From Bacteroidota bacterium (GTDB taxonomy: Bacteria; Bacteroidota; Bacteroidia; Flavobacteriales; Flavobacteriaceae): a DNA stretch of 64,000 nt. Every line of letters begins with the position of its first letter. Position 1 is the first letter of the stretch. The notes under the pieces are model-generated. The model was not told where the DNA came from and did no database searches. It saw nothing but the letters and a program-made list of their open reading frames with translations. The stretch spans positions 1 to 64,000 of the forward strand of contig JAEWCF010000041.1 of NCBI GenBank assembly GCA_023390775.1, in the 5' to 3' direction. Of the stretch, positions 15,713 to 25,334 are shown in pieces. Both the position numbers and the translations under genes were made by a program.

Positions 15713-17998
15713 TTACTCCTTGATTACCTTAATGGTCTTCTCGGCATTGCCTGAGAAAAGTTTGACCATGTAAGCGCCCCTTGGAAGCGATGACATGTCG
15801 ATTGATCCCACTGCAGAACCCAGTTTAACCGCAAGTACGCGCTGGCCCAACATGTTGTACACATTGGCGGAAGAAATTTCGTTTGCCGCAAATACGTTCA
15901 ACACATTTTTGACGGGGTTTGGATAGAAAGAGAACGATCCGCCTGCAAAAACAGGGGCCGTAAGCGATGCGTCGTAGGCCGAAAGCTGGAATTCGCCGGT
16001 ATCGGCAAAATCATTGTCGTATCGCCAAACGCTGACATAAAGCGTTTCGCCCGGATCGCGCCCTGAAACCGTGATCAGCGAGAAAAGGTCGGTGCCATCG
16101 TCGTCGCTACAGCCGATTTCGGTGAGCGATCCACAGCTGCCCGAGTAAACCACCATCACGGTGTCCTGGAATTCCGATCCATCGACCGTTCCTGTTTCAA
16201 ATGTCAGGCTGCCCGATGCAGGGACAACAACGCTGTACCAAACATTTTCAACCGCAAATTCCTGGCAGGAAGGCAGCGGGCTGTCGGGAGCGGTTGCACC
16301 GACGTTGGTGGTCGTAATGGCACCCGATGCGAAGTCGCTGCCCGGAGTAAGCGGAATGGCGCCGGTACATTCGTCGTTATTGGGTGCTGCGGGCGGAACC
16401 ACGGTAAGCACGCCGCTGTTGTAAGTGGTTCCGTCCCAAAAGTTTCCATTGGTTCCATCGGTACCGCCGTAAACATACGCGCCGTCGTTAAGCCTCCAGC
16501 GTGTGGCAAAATAATACATTCCCGGCTCGAGGTCGGAACCGATGACGGCCATATACTCGTCATTGTTGCCGGTCTGTGCAAATTCGTTCCAGGTACCCTC
16601 AGTCCACTGATCGGGAGCCCACGTTGCAGGATCGGTATTTTCCGAGCTGACACCGACCCACATCTGAATGCCTTCGGCCTGGCCGGTCAATCCCGGTTCA
16701 ACATCGGTAAGGCCAGCTTCGTAAACCTGTCCGTAAACCGTTACCGAACCGCCCTCGACGATGGTTTCGTTTGAGGGATATTGAAGATTTGCGTAATCGG
16801 GAGTCTCGTCCGAAGGAACCCCGCAGATGACCGCGCGGACGCGGTTCACGTTTTCGTACTCGCAGTCGTCGTTATTGTGGCTGATGAACCAGATTTGTCC
16901 CGTGGTGGTGGAAACCCATGTGAAAGGCGATTCGCCGGCACCGTAGCTCACGGAACCATCGGAATTTCCGATCGTCACGAAGTCGCTCGTGCCGCTGATG
17001 AAAGTGTAGGTCTGTCCCTCGGTAACGTTTACCACTGAATATTCGCCCGTGTAGGCGTTGGTCACGATTTCATTGACCGTTACCCCGTCGCAGGTTTCAG
17101 GTGTGAATCCTTCGGCACCCGTCGGCCACTGCCCGTTAGGCACGTTCAGGCAAAAACCCGGTGCGCTTTCGGTAGTAAAACTCCAGACATCGCAGCCGGT
17201 CGCTTCACCCGCGGCATTCACGGGCACAACCTGCCAGTAAATGGTTGTGTCGAAACCGGTGATGTTGAGCGTTACGCTTGTCTCGGTAAAGTTTCCGACA
17301 AGGATTGTCGCCGTGGTCGGGCTGTCTCCTGCGTAGACGTTATAGGAAAGCACATCGCCTTCCGGTGCGACCCATGAAAATTCATAAGCGCCGGTGGGAA
17401 CGTTGATTGCGCCATCGGCAGGGGTCGGGCCCGATGCACAAAGCGGCGCCTCAACATCGCCGATCAGGCTGACGTCATCGATAAGCCAGTTGTCGCCATC
17501 GTCATTGGTCATGACAAAAGCCACATAGATCTGCTGCCCGATATAATTGCTCAGGTCAACCATCTTGGGCCCGAAGGTAAAGGGCACATCCGCCTCGCTC
17601 ATTACCAGGATGTCGGTAAAGGCTGCGTGCGAAGTCTGGGAAGTGGTGGAAACCTTCACCGCGTACGTATTCGAATAATCGAACTCGTAAGACTGCTGTT
17701 GGAAGAACAAAAGATTTGGCGTTTCGGCCGTTACGGTAAATTGCGGGGTAACAAGCCAGTCCTCCTTCGGAGTACCCGGCGAAGTGCTGTCCCAGCGCAC
17801 ATAGGCTGAGGCTGTTCCGGTGTTGTAGGCAGCAGTGGTGCGTTGCCAGTTTTGGCCGGTACCCGCACCATTGGTTCCGATGAAGGATGCCCAACCCGCA
17901 GGCGGGAACGTGGTACCTTCAAAGCTTTCGGGAAACTGTGCATAACCTTTGGCGGCAAAGAGCCCGAGGCATGCAATCAACATGGTAATTTTCTTCAT
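15713..17998 (-). CDS. Secreted adhesin-like protein with choice-of-anchor J and T9SS type A sorting domains
   Basis: A 761-residue exported protein. The signal peptide MKKITMLIACLGLFAAKGYA is followed by a cleaved-adhesin/choice-of-anchor-J domain (about 22-185: FPESFEGTTFPPAGW, then KEDWLVTPQF and WLIDDVSLIG), a fibronectin-like module (about 188-278), two further beta-sandwich regions, a PPC-like module starting NDECTGAIPL, and a sorting domain (about 685-761: FYPNPVKNVLNVF, then VYNMLGQRVL). The last two modules are clearly related to those of the neighbour at 13238. It probably functions at the cell surface. Substrate unknown. Confidence 0.88.
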   Translation of the reverse strand: MKKITMLIACLGLFAAKGYAQFPESFEGTTFPPAGWASFIGTNGAGTGQNWQRTTAAYNTGTASAYVRWDSTSPGTPKEDWLVTPQFTVTAETPNLLFFQQQSYEFDYSNTYAVKVSTTSQTSHAAFTDILVMSEADVPFTFGPKMVDLSNYIGQQIYVAFVMTNDDGDNWLIDDVSLIGDVEAPLCASGPTPADGAINVPTGAYEFSWVAPEGDVLSYNVYAGDSPTTATILVGNFTETSVTLNITGFDTTIYWQVVPVNAAGEATGCDVWSFTTESAPGFCLNVPNGQWPTGAEGFTPETCDGVTVNEIVTNAYTGEYSVVNVTEGQTYTFISGTSDFVTIGNSDGSVSYGAGESPFTWVSTTTGQIWFISHNNDDCEYENVNRVRAVICGVPSDETPDYANLQYPSNETIVEGGSVTVYGQVYEAGLTDVEPGLTGQAEGIQMWVGVSSENTDPATWAPDQWTEGTWNEFAQTGNNDEYMAVIGSDLEPGMYYFATRWRLNDGAYVYGGTDGTNGNFWDGTTYNSGVLTVVPPAAPNNDECTGAIPLTPGSDFASGAITTTNVGATAPDSPLPSCQEFAVENVWYSVVVPASGSLTFETGTVDGSEFQDTVMVVYSGSCGSLTEIGCSDDDGTDLFSLITVSGRDPGETLYVSVWRYDNDFADTGEFQLSAYDASLTAPVFAGGSFSFYPNPVKNVLNVFAANEISSANVYNMLGQRVLAVKLGSAVGSIDMSSLPRGAYMVKLFSGNAEKTIKVIKE

Positions 17999-18037
17999 TA
18001 AAAATAGGTTTTTGGTTTTAAAGCGTTAAATATAAGC

Positions 18038-18064
18038 AAAAAAAAACCCGCCAAAAAAGCGGGC
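18038..18064 (-). terminator. Terminator of fabI
   Basis: On the minus strand CCCGC-TTTTTTG-GCGGG is followed by nine T, between fabI and the downstream T9SS gene. Confidence 0.85.
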
Positions 18065-18081
18065 TTGTTGCTTTAACAATA

Positions 18082-18891
18082 TTATTTCGTGAACGTTTCC
18101 ATCACCTGTTGGCTCACTCCCATGTTGGAAAAGCCACCGTCATTGTACAGGTTTTGGAGTGTTACGCGCTTGGTCAGGTCGCTGAACATGGCCACTGTGT
18201 AATTGGCGCAGTCTATCGCGGTGGCATTGCCCAGCGGGGACATCTTGTCGGCGTAGGAAATGAAACCGTCGAAACCTTTCACGCCCTGTCCGGCAGTGGT
18301 CGGGGTCGGCGATTGCGAGATCGTATTGACGCGCACCTTCTTGTCCTTCCCGAAGAAATACCCGAAACTGCGGGCAATCGATTCGAGATAGGCCTTATTG
18401 TCGGCCATATCGTTGTAATCAGGGAAAACGCGCTGTGCCGCCATGTAGGTGAGGGCGACGATGCTGCCCCACTCGTTCATCGCATCTTTTTGATATAGCA
18501 CCTGCATGACCTTATGGAATGAAACGGCCGATACGTCCCAGCCCTTTTGTGTATACTCGTAATTCTGGTTTGTATAGTGGTTGCCCTTGCGAACATTGAC
18601 CGACATCCCGATGGAATGCAGCACGAAGTCGAGTTTGCCGCCCAGTATTTCCATGGCTTCGGTAACGAGCTTTTCGAGGTCCTGAACCGAAGTGGCGTCG
18701 GCGGGAATGATTTTCGAACCGGTCTTTTCGGCAAGCTGGTTGATCGATCCCATCCGCATCGCGATCGGAGCGTTGGTCAGGACAAAGGTTCCGCCCTCTT
18801 CATGGACGCGCTCGGCGGTTTTCCAGGCAATCGAATTTTCGTCGAGGGCCCCGAAAATGATGCCCCTTTTGCCTTTGAGTAGATTGTACAT
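18082..18891 (-). CDS. fabI: Enoyl-[acyl-carrier-protein] reductase (NADH), FabI
   Basis: Reduces the trans-2-enoyl-ACP double bond in the last step of each fatty-acid elongation cycle. With the start at ATG 18889-18891 there are 269 residues. The short-chain dehydrogenase fold starts KGKRGIIFGALDENSIAW. LHSIGMS at about 91-97 and the Tyr-X6-Lys pair (Tyr159, Lys166 in YNDMADNK) are the FabI active site; Tyr149 is the second conserved tyrosine. The frame extends nine codons further but the ATG after the promoter is preferred. It has its own promoter and terminator, so it is monocistronic. Confidence 0.94.
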   Translation of the reverse strand: MYNLLKGKRGIIFGALDENSIAWKTAERVHEEGGTFVLTNAPIAMRMGSINQLAEKTGSKIIPADATSVQDLEKLVTEAMEILGGKLDFVLHSIGMSVNVRKGNHYTNQNYEYTQKGWDVSAVSFHKVMQVLYQKDAMNEWGSIVALTYMAAQRVFPDYNDMADNKAYLESIARSFGYFFGKDKKVRVNTISQSPTPTTAGQGVKGFDGFISYADKMSPLGNATAIDCANYTVAMFSDLTKRVTLQNLYNDGGFSNMGVSQQVMETFTK

Positions 18892-18915
18892 AATATAGGT
18901 GTTGATTAGCCTTGA

Positions 18916-18945
18916 CAAATATAGCGGATAATATCACGAAAGCAA
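18916..18945 (-). promoter_or_regulatory. Promoter of fabI
   Basis: On the minus strand TTG (18943-18945) and TATATTTG (18916-18923) are 19 bp apart. The -33 box lies within the 3' end of recN. Confidence 0.65.
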
Positions 18946-20586
18946 GGCCCGCGCGTGATTTATGGCTGACTCCGAAACCTGCGATCCGGACAGCATCTTG
19001 GCGATTTCCTCAATCCGCCGATCACCTGCAAGTTCCTCGATTCCGGTTGTGGTGGAGCCGCCCTCCGCAGATTTGAACACCTTGTAATGCCGGTTGCCCT
19101 TGGCGGCGATCTGCGGCAGGTGCGTAATGGAAAATACCTGCATCGAGCGCGACATTTCGCTCATGATGTTGCCCATGGCGTTGGCAATCTCACCCGAGAC
19201 ACCCGTGTCGATCTCGTCGAAAATAATGGCCGGAAGCTTCGCATAACCCGCAAGGATGGCCTTGACCGCGAGCATGATCCGGGACAATTCCCCTCCCGAG
19301 GCCACCTTTCGCATCGGCGCGAAACCCGATCCCTTATTCCCCGAAAACATAAATTCGATCCGGTCAGCGCCATTTGACAGGAAATCCCGTGCGGGCGACA
19401 ACTCGGCCTTGAAACGGGCATGCGGCATGCCCAGGTTTTGGAGGATTATCTCGATCTTGGCGGATAACTGTGGCGAGGCCGCCGTCCGGCTTTTGGTGAG
19501 TTTGGCAGAGACTTCGTTTAAGGCTGCCTTTAGGTTTTCGGCTTCGGTTTCCGCGCGGCTGATGGTTTCGTGAAGCCCCGCATCCAGTTCGGCGGCGGCG
19601 CTCAGGGCATCTCGTATCTCGATCAATTGCGCAACCGAATTCACGTGGTGCTTCTTCTGAAGATTGTAGAGCAACTGCAATTGCGCATTTACGATCTCCA
19701 GCCTGCCCGGATCGACCGAAAGAGACCCGGCGTTTCGGGCCAGTTCGGCCACTACGTCCTGCAATTCGATCATCGACGCCGAAGCCCTTTCGGCCATTTC
19801 ATCATATAAAGGTGAGAACGGAGCCAGTTTCTGCAACGATTGCCTGAATTCTTTCAGTGGCGCCAAAAAACCGTACTGCTCGTCCTCGGCAAAGCCGCGG
19901 GCACGTTCCAATTGTTCCAAAATCGAACCCATATTCTCGAGCATTGTCCCCTCCGATTCGAGTTCATCCTGATCGGTCCCGTCCAACTTGGCATCGGTGA
20001 GTTCCGAGAGCAAAAACTCTTTGTAATCGCGGTCCTTTTCCAGGTCGGACAAACGCGTACGCATCGAATCGATTTCGGCAAGCTTGGATTTGTACTGATC
20101 GAGTTTGGATGCGTAGTCGGCGAGCAGACCCGCATTTCCCGCCAATGCGTCGAGCACCTTGAACTGGTACTCGGATTCCGAAAGCGAACGGGTTTCGTGC
20201 TGGGAGTGGATATCGATAAGGTTCGCAGAAAGTTCGGTCAACGCCTGCAGGTTGGCCGGCGTGTCATTCACAAAAGCGCGGGACTTTCCGCCCGGCAAGA
20301 TTTCCCTGCGGATGATGGTATGTGCATCGTAATCAAGTTCCAGCTCGTCAAATCGGCCTTCCAATTTATAACCGTCTATGTCAAAATGCGCTTCGATCAC
20401 GCATTTTTTCTCAGGATTGCGAAGCGAGGTGGAATCGGCGCGCTTCCCCAAGGCAAGCCCCAATGCACCGAGCAAGATGGATTTACCGGCGCCCGTTTCC
20501 CCGGTAATGATGGAAAAACCGTCCGAAAAATCGATCGACAACCGGTCGATCAGCGCAAAGTTTTCAATGTGAAGAGAGCTCAGCAT
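18934..20586 (-). CDS. recN: DNA repair protein RecN
   Basis: An SMC-like ATPase that acts at double-strand breaks. Walker A GETGAGKS is at 29-36, the two central coiled-coil halves run over about 150-370, the ABC signature is in VASGGELSRIMLAVK, and Walker B is in AIIFDEIDTGVSGEIA. The 550-residue length is standard. It is the last gene of the bamD-rpoZ-coaBC-porD-recN series, ten bases after the PorD-like gene. No LexA-type box could be identified. Confidence 0.96.
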   Translation of the reverse strand: MLSSLHIENFALIDRLSIDFSDGFSIITGETGAGKSILLGALGLALGKRADSTSLRNPEKKCVIEAHFDIDGYKLEGRFDELELDYDAHTIIRREILPGGKSRAFVNDTPANLQALTELSANLIDIHSQHETRSLSESEYQFKVLDALAGNAGLLADYASKLDQYKSKLAEIDSMRTRLSDLEKDRDYKEFLLSELTDAKLDGTDQDELESEGTMLENMGSILEQLERARGFAEDEQYGFLAPLKEFRQSLQKLAPFSPLYDEMAERASASMIELQDVVAELARNAGSLSVDPGRLEIVNAQLQLLYNLQKKHHVNSVAQLIEIRDALSAAAELDAGLHETISRAETEAENLKAALNEVSAKLTKSRTAASPQLSAKIEIILQNLGMPHARFKAELSPARDFLSNGADRIEFMFSGNKGSGFAPMRKVASGGELSRIMLAVKAILAGYAKLPAIIFDEIDTGVSGEIANAMGNIMSEMSRSMQVFSITHLPQIAAKGNRHYKVFKSAEGGSTTTGIEELAGDRRIEEIAKMLSGSQVSESAINHARALLS

Positions 20587-20596
20587 GGCAACAGGA

Positions 20597-21484
20597 TTAA
20601 AACCTGATGCGTGACCATTTGCTGGAATTCAGCGGGGAAATCCGGTTCAGGTTGTCAACGACGCCGGTGACGGGAATCGAAGGCCCTCCGGAGAATATCG
20701 ACACGATCTCATCGCTTTTGGCGTCAAAGAATACGCGGGTCAAAAACGCGTTCGGCCTGACGGCATAAAGTTGTGACAGCGTCTCAAGCGACTTCCCAAT
20801 TTTCTCCTTGGCGGCTTTCTGGTCTTTGGCCATGTTGTCAAGCCCTTCAAAGTGGTATTCGAACATGGCATCGCGGAACGGCGAATAGGTCGGCGACAGC
20901 AAATCGTTTATCAGGAAGTAGCGGTTCTGGTTGCCGTCGGCCTGTGCCCAGCCCTTGTAACCGCCCTGTTGCGCCACATTGGCCACTTCACGGGCAACCT
21001 CAAGCCACGGAGTTCCGCCGCCGGGCGCGAATGTATCGGCATCCATGCCAATGATCACGAAGCAGTAAAACGCAACCACCGACACCAGGTTAGAATCGAA
21101 ACTCGTCGGATTAAAGACAAGGCGTTCGAATTCGGCGTATCGGAAACTGAGGTCCTTGTCGTTGAAATTCAGGATGGGCGAGGAATAAGTGGAATTGTGG
21201 ACCGGTCTCGCGCTCTGCACCTGGATCGACGCCGTGTAGGTATCGCCGTTGCCGAAAGAGTTCAACGTGATATACATCGAGCAATTGATCCGCTCGTGCT
21301 GTTCGTACTTTTCGCCGGTCCAATCGGTGCGGTTGACAAACTCATTCAGCGAATTTTCAAGCGTCTTGAAGGTTTGAGGATTGGCGTTCGCAATGGTTTC
21401 GGCATTGACGGTCACCGTGCAATTGAGCTGTTGCGCGGAAACGGCGGTGCAGGCGAAAATCAGGAAAAGCAATATCTTATTCAT
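20597..21484 (-). CDS. porD: DUF4835 family protein, PorD-like T9SS factor
   Basis: A 295-residue exported protein with signal peptide MNKILLFLIFACTAVSAQ. The mature part begins LNCTVTVNAETI and includes FVNRTDWTGEKY, FYCFVIIGMDADTFAPGGG and FFDAKSDEIVSIF, which match the DUF4835 family. From memory this family is linked to the type IX secretion protein PorD; the assignment rests on family recognition and on the conserved position between coaBC and recN. The ATG at 21482-21484 is chosen over one four codons upstream because it gives a clean signal peptide. It overlaps the coaBC stop by eight bases. Confidence 0.78.
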   Translation of the reverse strand: MNKILLFLIFACTAVSAQQLNCTVTVNAETIANANPQTFKTLENSLNEFVNRTDWTGEKYEQHERINCSMYITLNSFGNGDTYTASIQVQSARPVHNSTYSSPILNFNDKDLSFRYAEFERLVFNPTSFDSNLVSVVAFYCFVIIGMDADTFAPGGGTPWLEVAREVANVAQQGGYKGWAQADGNQNRYFLINDLLSPTYSPFRDAMFEYHFEGLDNMAKDQKAAKEKIGKSLETLSQLYAVRPNAFLTRVFFDAKSDEIVSIFSGGPSIPVTGVVDNLNRISPLNSSKWSRIRF

Positions 21485-22682
21485 AGTGTGCGGCAATTTT
21501 AGAGATCAGGTCCCGTGCAACCTCTTCCTTGGATTTGAGTTCCAGGGCCTCGGTGCGCAGCTCGCGGTCAATGAAGGTCACCTTATTGGTCGCGTGGCCG
21601 AATCCCGCACCTTCATCCCTGAGCGAATTGAGAACGATCAAATCTAAGTTTTTTTTCTTGATCTTGGTTACGGCATTCCCGTATTCGTTTTCGGTTTCGA
21701 GCGCAAACCCAACCAGGAACCTGTCGCCCTTTACCGAACCCATCCACGCCAGGATATCGGTGGTTTTTTCCAGGGTAATCTCAAGGGTCGCCCCTTCCTT
21801 CTTGATCTTTTCGGGCGAAGTTGTGACAGGCCTGAAATCGGCTACGGCGGCTGCGGCGATCGCAACGTTGCAATCCGGAAAGTGTTCGCGGCATGCCTCG
21901 AGCATCTGTTGTGCCGATATCACCCGTACCACCTCAATGTTTTCATCGGATACCGAAAGTGAAACAGGGCCCGTAACCAGAACCACCCCGGCTCCCTGCG
22001 AAGCTGCTTCTTTGGCAATGTCGAATCCCATCTTGCCGGACGAATGGTTCCCGATAAAACGCACCGGGTCGATCGCTTCGTATGTGGGCCCTGCCGTGAC
22101 GAGGATCTTTTTGCCGCGAAGGGGAAGCTTTGACTCGATATCGTCTTGGATGAACCTGACGATTTCCTCGGGTTCGGCCATCCTCCCCTCGCCGATAAGC
22201 CCGCTGGCAAGTTCACCGAACGCGGCGGGAATGATGATATTCCCAAAATTTTTCAAGGCATCCAGGCTTTCCCGTGTCGATGGGTGCCTGTACATGTCCA
22301 GATCCATCGCCGGGGCAAAGTAAACCGGGCATTTCGCCGATAGGTAGCACGCGATCAGAAGATTGTCGCAGTTGCCGGTCGCCATTTTGGACAAGGTATT
22401 GGCCGTTGCGGGCGCAATCAGCATGAGGTCGGCCCAGAGGCCCATCTCGACATGGTTGTTCCACTCCGATCCTTCCTCCTGGGGATAAAATTCCCAATGG
22501 ACGGGATTCCCGGAAAGCGTGGAAAGCGTTAGGGGCGTGACGAAATCACGGGCGGCCGGGGTCATGATAACACGAACCCGGGCGCCCGATTTTACCAAAA
22601 GCCTTACCAGCGCGGCCGTCTTATATGCCGCGATCCCGCCTGAGACCCCGAGCAATATGTTCTTTCCGCGAAGGACCGACAT
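21477..22682 (-). CDS. coaBC: Bifunctional phosphopantothenoylcysteine decarboxylase/synthetase
   Basis: Joins cysteine to 4'-phosphopantothenate using CTP (CoaB) and decarboxylates the product (CoaC, FMN-dependent) in coenzyme A synthesis. The 401-residue chain begins with the flavoprotein fold (KNILLGVSGGIAAYKTAALV); YFAPAMDLDMYRHP is the CoaC PAMN-type motif, here with Asp in place of Asn. The CoaB half starts at KKILVTAGPTYEAIDPVRFIGN and continues with HSSGKMGFDIA. The start is ATG 22680-22682, one base after rpoZ; the longer frame runs inside rpoZ. Confidence 0.95.
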   Translation of the reverse strand: MSVLRGKNILLGVSGGIAAYKTAALVRLLVKSGARVRVIMTPAARDFVTPLTLSTLSGNPVHWEFYPQEEGSEWNNHVEMGLWADLMLIAPATANTLSKMATGNCDNLLIACYLSAKCPVYFAPAMDLDMYRHPSTRESLDALKNFGNIIIPAAFGELASGLIGEGRMAEPEEIVRFIQDDIESKLPLRGKKILVTAGPTYEAIDPVRFIGNHSSGKMGFDIAKEAASQGAGVVLVTGPVSLSVSDENIEVVRVISAQQMLEACREHFPDCNVAIAAAAVADFRPVTTSPEKIKKEGATLEITLEKTTDILAWMGSVKGDRFLVGFALETENEYGNAVTKIKKKNLDLIVLNSLRDEGAGFGHATNKVTFIDRELRTEALELKSKEEVARDLISKIAAHYE

Positions 22683-22683
22683 C

Positions 22684-23007
22684 TTACAGGCTTGCGTCCC
22701 TGTGGTAGATTTTCCCGTCAAGCCATTCCTGGACCGCGAGTGCATGCGGCTTGGGAAGCTTTTCGTAGTATTTTGACACCTCGATCTGCTCCTTGTTTTC
22801 AAAGATCTCCTCCAGGCTGTCGTTGTAAGTGGCAAACTCCTCGAGTTTCTCGGTGAGCTCCTTCTTGATCTCCGAATTGATCTGGTTGGCCCTTTTGGCC
22901 ATGATGGTGATCGCTTCGTAAATGTTCCCGGTTCCTTCCTCGATGGCGGTCTTGTTGTAGGTAACCGTGTTCACGGGCGCCGTGGTCTTCTTTAGGTCCA
23001 TGCTCAT
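22684..23007 (-). CDS. rpoZ: DNA-directed RNA polymerase omega subunit
   Basis: A 107-residue protein of the Bacteroidota-type omega family, which helps fold and hold the beta' subunit. NIYEAITIMAKRANQINSEIKKEL is the omega core: the helix with the conserved Ala-Lys-Arg-Ala is clear. The rest is a longer acidic C-terminal extension than in E. coli. The start may be Met1 or Met3. The ATG overlaps the bamD stop (ATGA type). Its position between bamD and coaBC is typical for Flavobacteriaceae and supports the call. Confidence 0.85.
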   Translation of the reverse strand: MSMDLKKTTAPVNTVTYNKTAIEEGTGNIYEAITIMAKRANQINSEIKKELTEKLEEFATYNDSLEEIFENKEQIEVSKYYEKLPKPHALAVQEWLDGKIYHRDASL

Positions 23008-23804
23008 TATTTAATGTATTGCTTTAGGTCGTTATCGATTCGGGCAAGCATTTCGTCGGCTTCACCCTTGTATTTAGTGGATGCGTTGAATTTCATCAGG
23101 GTGCCGTGTGCGGCCTTGGCCTGTTGCAGGCGCTCCTCCATCTTGGAAGGCACGCTGTTGATGGCCAGCCTGTACGCCGAATCAAGCCTGTAAAACAGCG
23201 CTTCTTCCTTGTACGGGGTCCCGGGGTAATCCGAGATGAAATTGTCAAGTGCAACAAGCGCCGACTTGTAATCGGCGATCTTGTTGTAATTCTTGGCATT
23301 GAAAAACGCCTTTTTCTCGAGTTTCTCGCGCAGTGCCTTTACCGTCTCGTTCGCCTCGGCCATGTGCTGGGACTCCGGAAAGCGGTCAATGAATGCCTGG
23401 AGTTTGTCAATCGCCTTATACGTATCGGTCTGGTCGCGGCTGTAAACCGGCGACAATTTCGCATAACTCTTCGCGGAAAGGAACGATGCCTCTTCCAGAT
23501 GCTCGCTTTTTGGATATCCGGCCACGAAGGTCTCGAATTGGTATCCCGCCAGGTAATATTGCTTGGTCTTGTAGTAAGACTGTGCAAACATATAATACAT
23601 CTGTTCGGCGTTGGGGCGGCCCCTGTAGGAAGCGGCGATCTGCTCAAAAAGCCGGATGGCCTTGGTGTACTTTTCCTTTTCGTACATCTTGGCAGCGGCG
23701 GCGTATTTGACGTCGGCGTCCTCAGATTTGAGTGCCTTCTGGTATTCGCTGCATCCGGTCAGGATCGCGGCAAACAAAAACAAATAGATTAATCTCCTCA
23801 TCAA
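23007..23804 (-). CDS. bamD: Outer membrane protein assembly factor BamD
   Basis: A 265-residue lipoprotein of the beta-barrel assembly machine. The N-terminus MMRRLIYLFLFAAILTGCSEY is a lipoprotein signal with lipobox LTGC. The mature protein is built from TPR helices: YEKEKYTKAIRLFEQIA, YYKTKQYYLAGYQFETFV, then YPKSEHLEEASFLSAKSYAKL and YPGTPYKEEALFYRL, as in BamD. It is the first gene of the bamD-rpoZ-coaBC-porD-recN run and has a well-formed promoter. Confidence 0.93.
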   Translation of the reverse strand: MMRRLIYLFLFAAILTGCSEYQKALKSEDADVKYAAAAKMYEKEKYTKAIRLFEQIAASYRGRPNAEQMYYMFAQSYYKTKQYYLAGYQFETFVAGYPKSEHLEEASFLSAKSYAKLSPVYSRDQTDTYKAIDKLQAFIDRFPESQHMAEANETVKALREKLEKKAFFNAKNYNKIADYKSALVALDNFISDYPGTPYKEEALFYRLDSAYRLAINSVPSKMEERLQQAKAAHGTLMKFNASTKYKGEADEMLARIDNDLKQYIK

Positions 23805-23847
23805 ATATTTATTAGCCCCGGCCCTTTGGCAACCGAAAACGCGGGGA

Positions 23848-23877
23848 CAAATTTAGTCATTAATCGGCTGATGGCAA
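23848..23877 (-). promoter_or_regulatory. Promoter of the bamD operon
   Basis: On the minus strand TTG (23875-23877) and TAAATTTG (23848-23855) are 19 bp apart, about 43 bases upstream of the bamD start. Confidence 0.65.
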
Positions 23878-23894
23878 AAAATATATTTACGGGC

Positions 23895-24773
23895 CTACGA
23901 CAGGCTTTTCGTAAACGATGCCAGCCTCCCGGCGAGGTTTGCGTCGACGCTCACAAGCGGCAAACGCACCGTGTTCTCGCAAAGCCCCAAAACCTTGAAA
24001 ACTTCCTTGATGCCGGCAGGATTTCCCTGCTCGAATATCATGTCGATCCCGGCAGCCATTTTGTAATGGAGCCTGTAAGCCTCATCCACTTTGCGCTCGA
24101 GGCCAAGGCGGACCATGTCGCTGAACAATTTCGGGAAGCCTTCGGCCATGACCGAGATCACGCCCGCGCCCCCGGCCAAAACCATGGGTAGGGTGACCAT
24201 GTCATCGCCTGAAATCACCAGGAATCCCTCCGGAGCGTCCGCAATGAGCTTCATCGCCTGGACGATATCGCCGGCAGCCTCCTTGATCGCCACGACATTC
24301 GGACAGTCGTTGGCGATTCGGATAACGGTGGACGGAAGCATGTTGCTCGCCGTACGGCCGGGAACATTGTAGAGGATGACGGGAAGCGGCGAAGCCTCGG
24401 CGACGGCTTTGAAATGCCGGTAAATCCCTTCCTGCGCCGGCTTGTTGTAATAGGGCGAGACCGAAAGCACAGCCGAAAATCCGTCGAAATTACGCGTTTT
24501 GAGTTCGTCGATAATCTCGGCGGTATTGTTTCCGCCCACCCCCAGGACAAGGGGCAGTCGCCCGGCATTGGCTTTTTTTACGGTTTCGATGACGAGCTCC
24601 TTCTCGCTTTTGGTGAGCGTCGCGGATTCGGCGGTGGTGCCGAGCACGACCAGGTAATCGATGCCATTGTCTATTTGGAAATTGACGATGCGTTCCAGCG
24701 CTTCGGTATCGACCGAAAGGTCATTTTTGAAAGGCGTGACCAGGGCGACGCCGGTCCCAATGAGTGATTTCAT
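23895..24773 (-). CDS. dapA: 4-hydroxy-tetrahydrodipicolinate synthase
   Basis: Condenses pyruvate with aspartate semialdehyde in lysine and diaminopimelate synthesis. The 292-residue TIM barrel has [13 protein letters not shown] at the N-terminus, GTTAESATL (45-53) for the substrate loop, the catalytic Tyr135 in LYNVPGRTA and the Schiff-base Lys164 in VAIKEAAGD. All key residues are present. Its start overlaps the DUF6913 stop by four bases, so the two are co-transcribed from the divergent region near 25300. Confidence 0.96.
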   Translation of the reverse strand: MKSLIGTGVALVTPFKNDLSVDTEALERIVNFQIDNGIDYLVVLGTTAESATLTKSEKELVIETVKKANAGRLPLVLGVGGNNTAEIIDELKTRNFDGFSAVLSVSPYYNKPAQEGIYRHFKAVAEASPLPVILYNVPGRTASNMLPSTVIRIANDCPNVVAIKEAAGDIVQAMKLIADAPEGFLVISGDDMVTLPMVLAGGAGVISVMAEGFPKLFSDMVRLGLERKVDEAYRLHYKMAAGIDMIFEQGNPAGIKEVFKVLGLCENTVRLPLVSVDANLAGRLASFTKSLS

Positions 24774-25288
24774 TTGATTTTGTTTAAAATTCGAAGGTAT
24801 TTGGCGAGTTCCGCGGCGAATGTCCCGTAGTTTTCGGCCGTGGTGTCAATCATAAAGTGGTGCAGCCGCTTGTCGACCGAGGCAAATCCGGCCTTGAACC
24901 TGGCCTTGGAAAGGTGCGACACCAAAAGCAGCGCGGCCTTTTCAACATCGAAATAGTCGATAAGAAGGTCGAACGGCGTGTCGATGAACTTGCGGACCTG
25001 CGGACGGGTAATCGTTGCGGTCCAGCTGATGTCGGCATGGCTGAAGACCGGATGATCAAAAGTTTCGTTTTTGCGGACCTTGTCCCTAAAGGCAAGCACA
25101 TCGATCGATCCATCCAGCCCCTCTGACCGCAAGGCTTCCACAAGTTCGCGGCGATGCGGAAAATACGATTCGTCGATCAGGATCCCGATACTGCGGACCG
25201 GTTCTTCCGAAGTCAAAAGTGCAGTTCCCTCAAGTTGGTTTTTAACTATTTTTTTAGCCGCGAAATCCTTGAGGTGATTTAAAAACAT
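24770..25288 (-). CDS. DUF6913 family protein
   Basis: A 172-residue cytoplasmic protein recognised as the Flavobacteriaceae family DUF6913. No catalytic motif stands out. Conserved-looking stretches are [19 protein letters not shown] and [20 protein letters not shown]. There is no signal peptide or membrane helix. It precedes dapA with a four-base overlap. Its role is not known to me; the operon position suggests only co-expression with lysine/cell-wall precursor synthesis. Confidence 0.75.
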   Translation of the reverse strand: MFLNHLKDFAAKKIVKNQLEGTALLTSEEPVRSIGILIDESYFPHRRELVEALRSEGLDGSIDVLAFRDKVRKNETFDHPVFSHADISWTATITRPQVRKFIDTPFDLLIDYFDVEKAALLLVSHLSKARFKAGFASVDKRLHHFMIDTTAENYGTFAAELAKYLRILNKIK

Positions 25289-25334
25289 AGTACTTTTACT
25301 TGCTGTAAAATTAGGGATTTAGCAGGTATATCGG

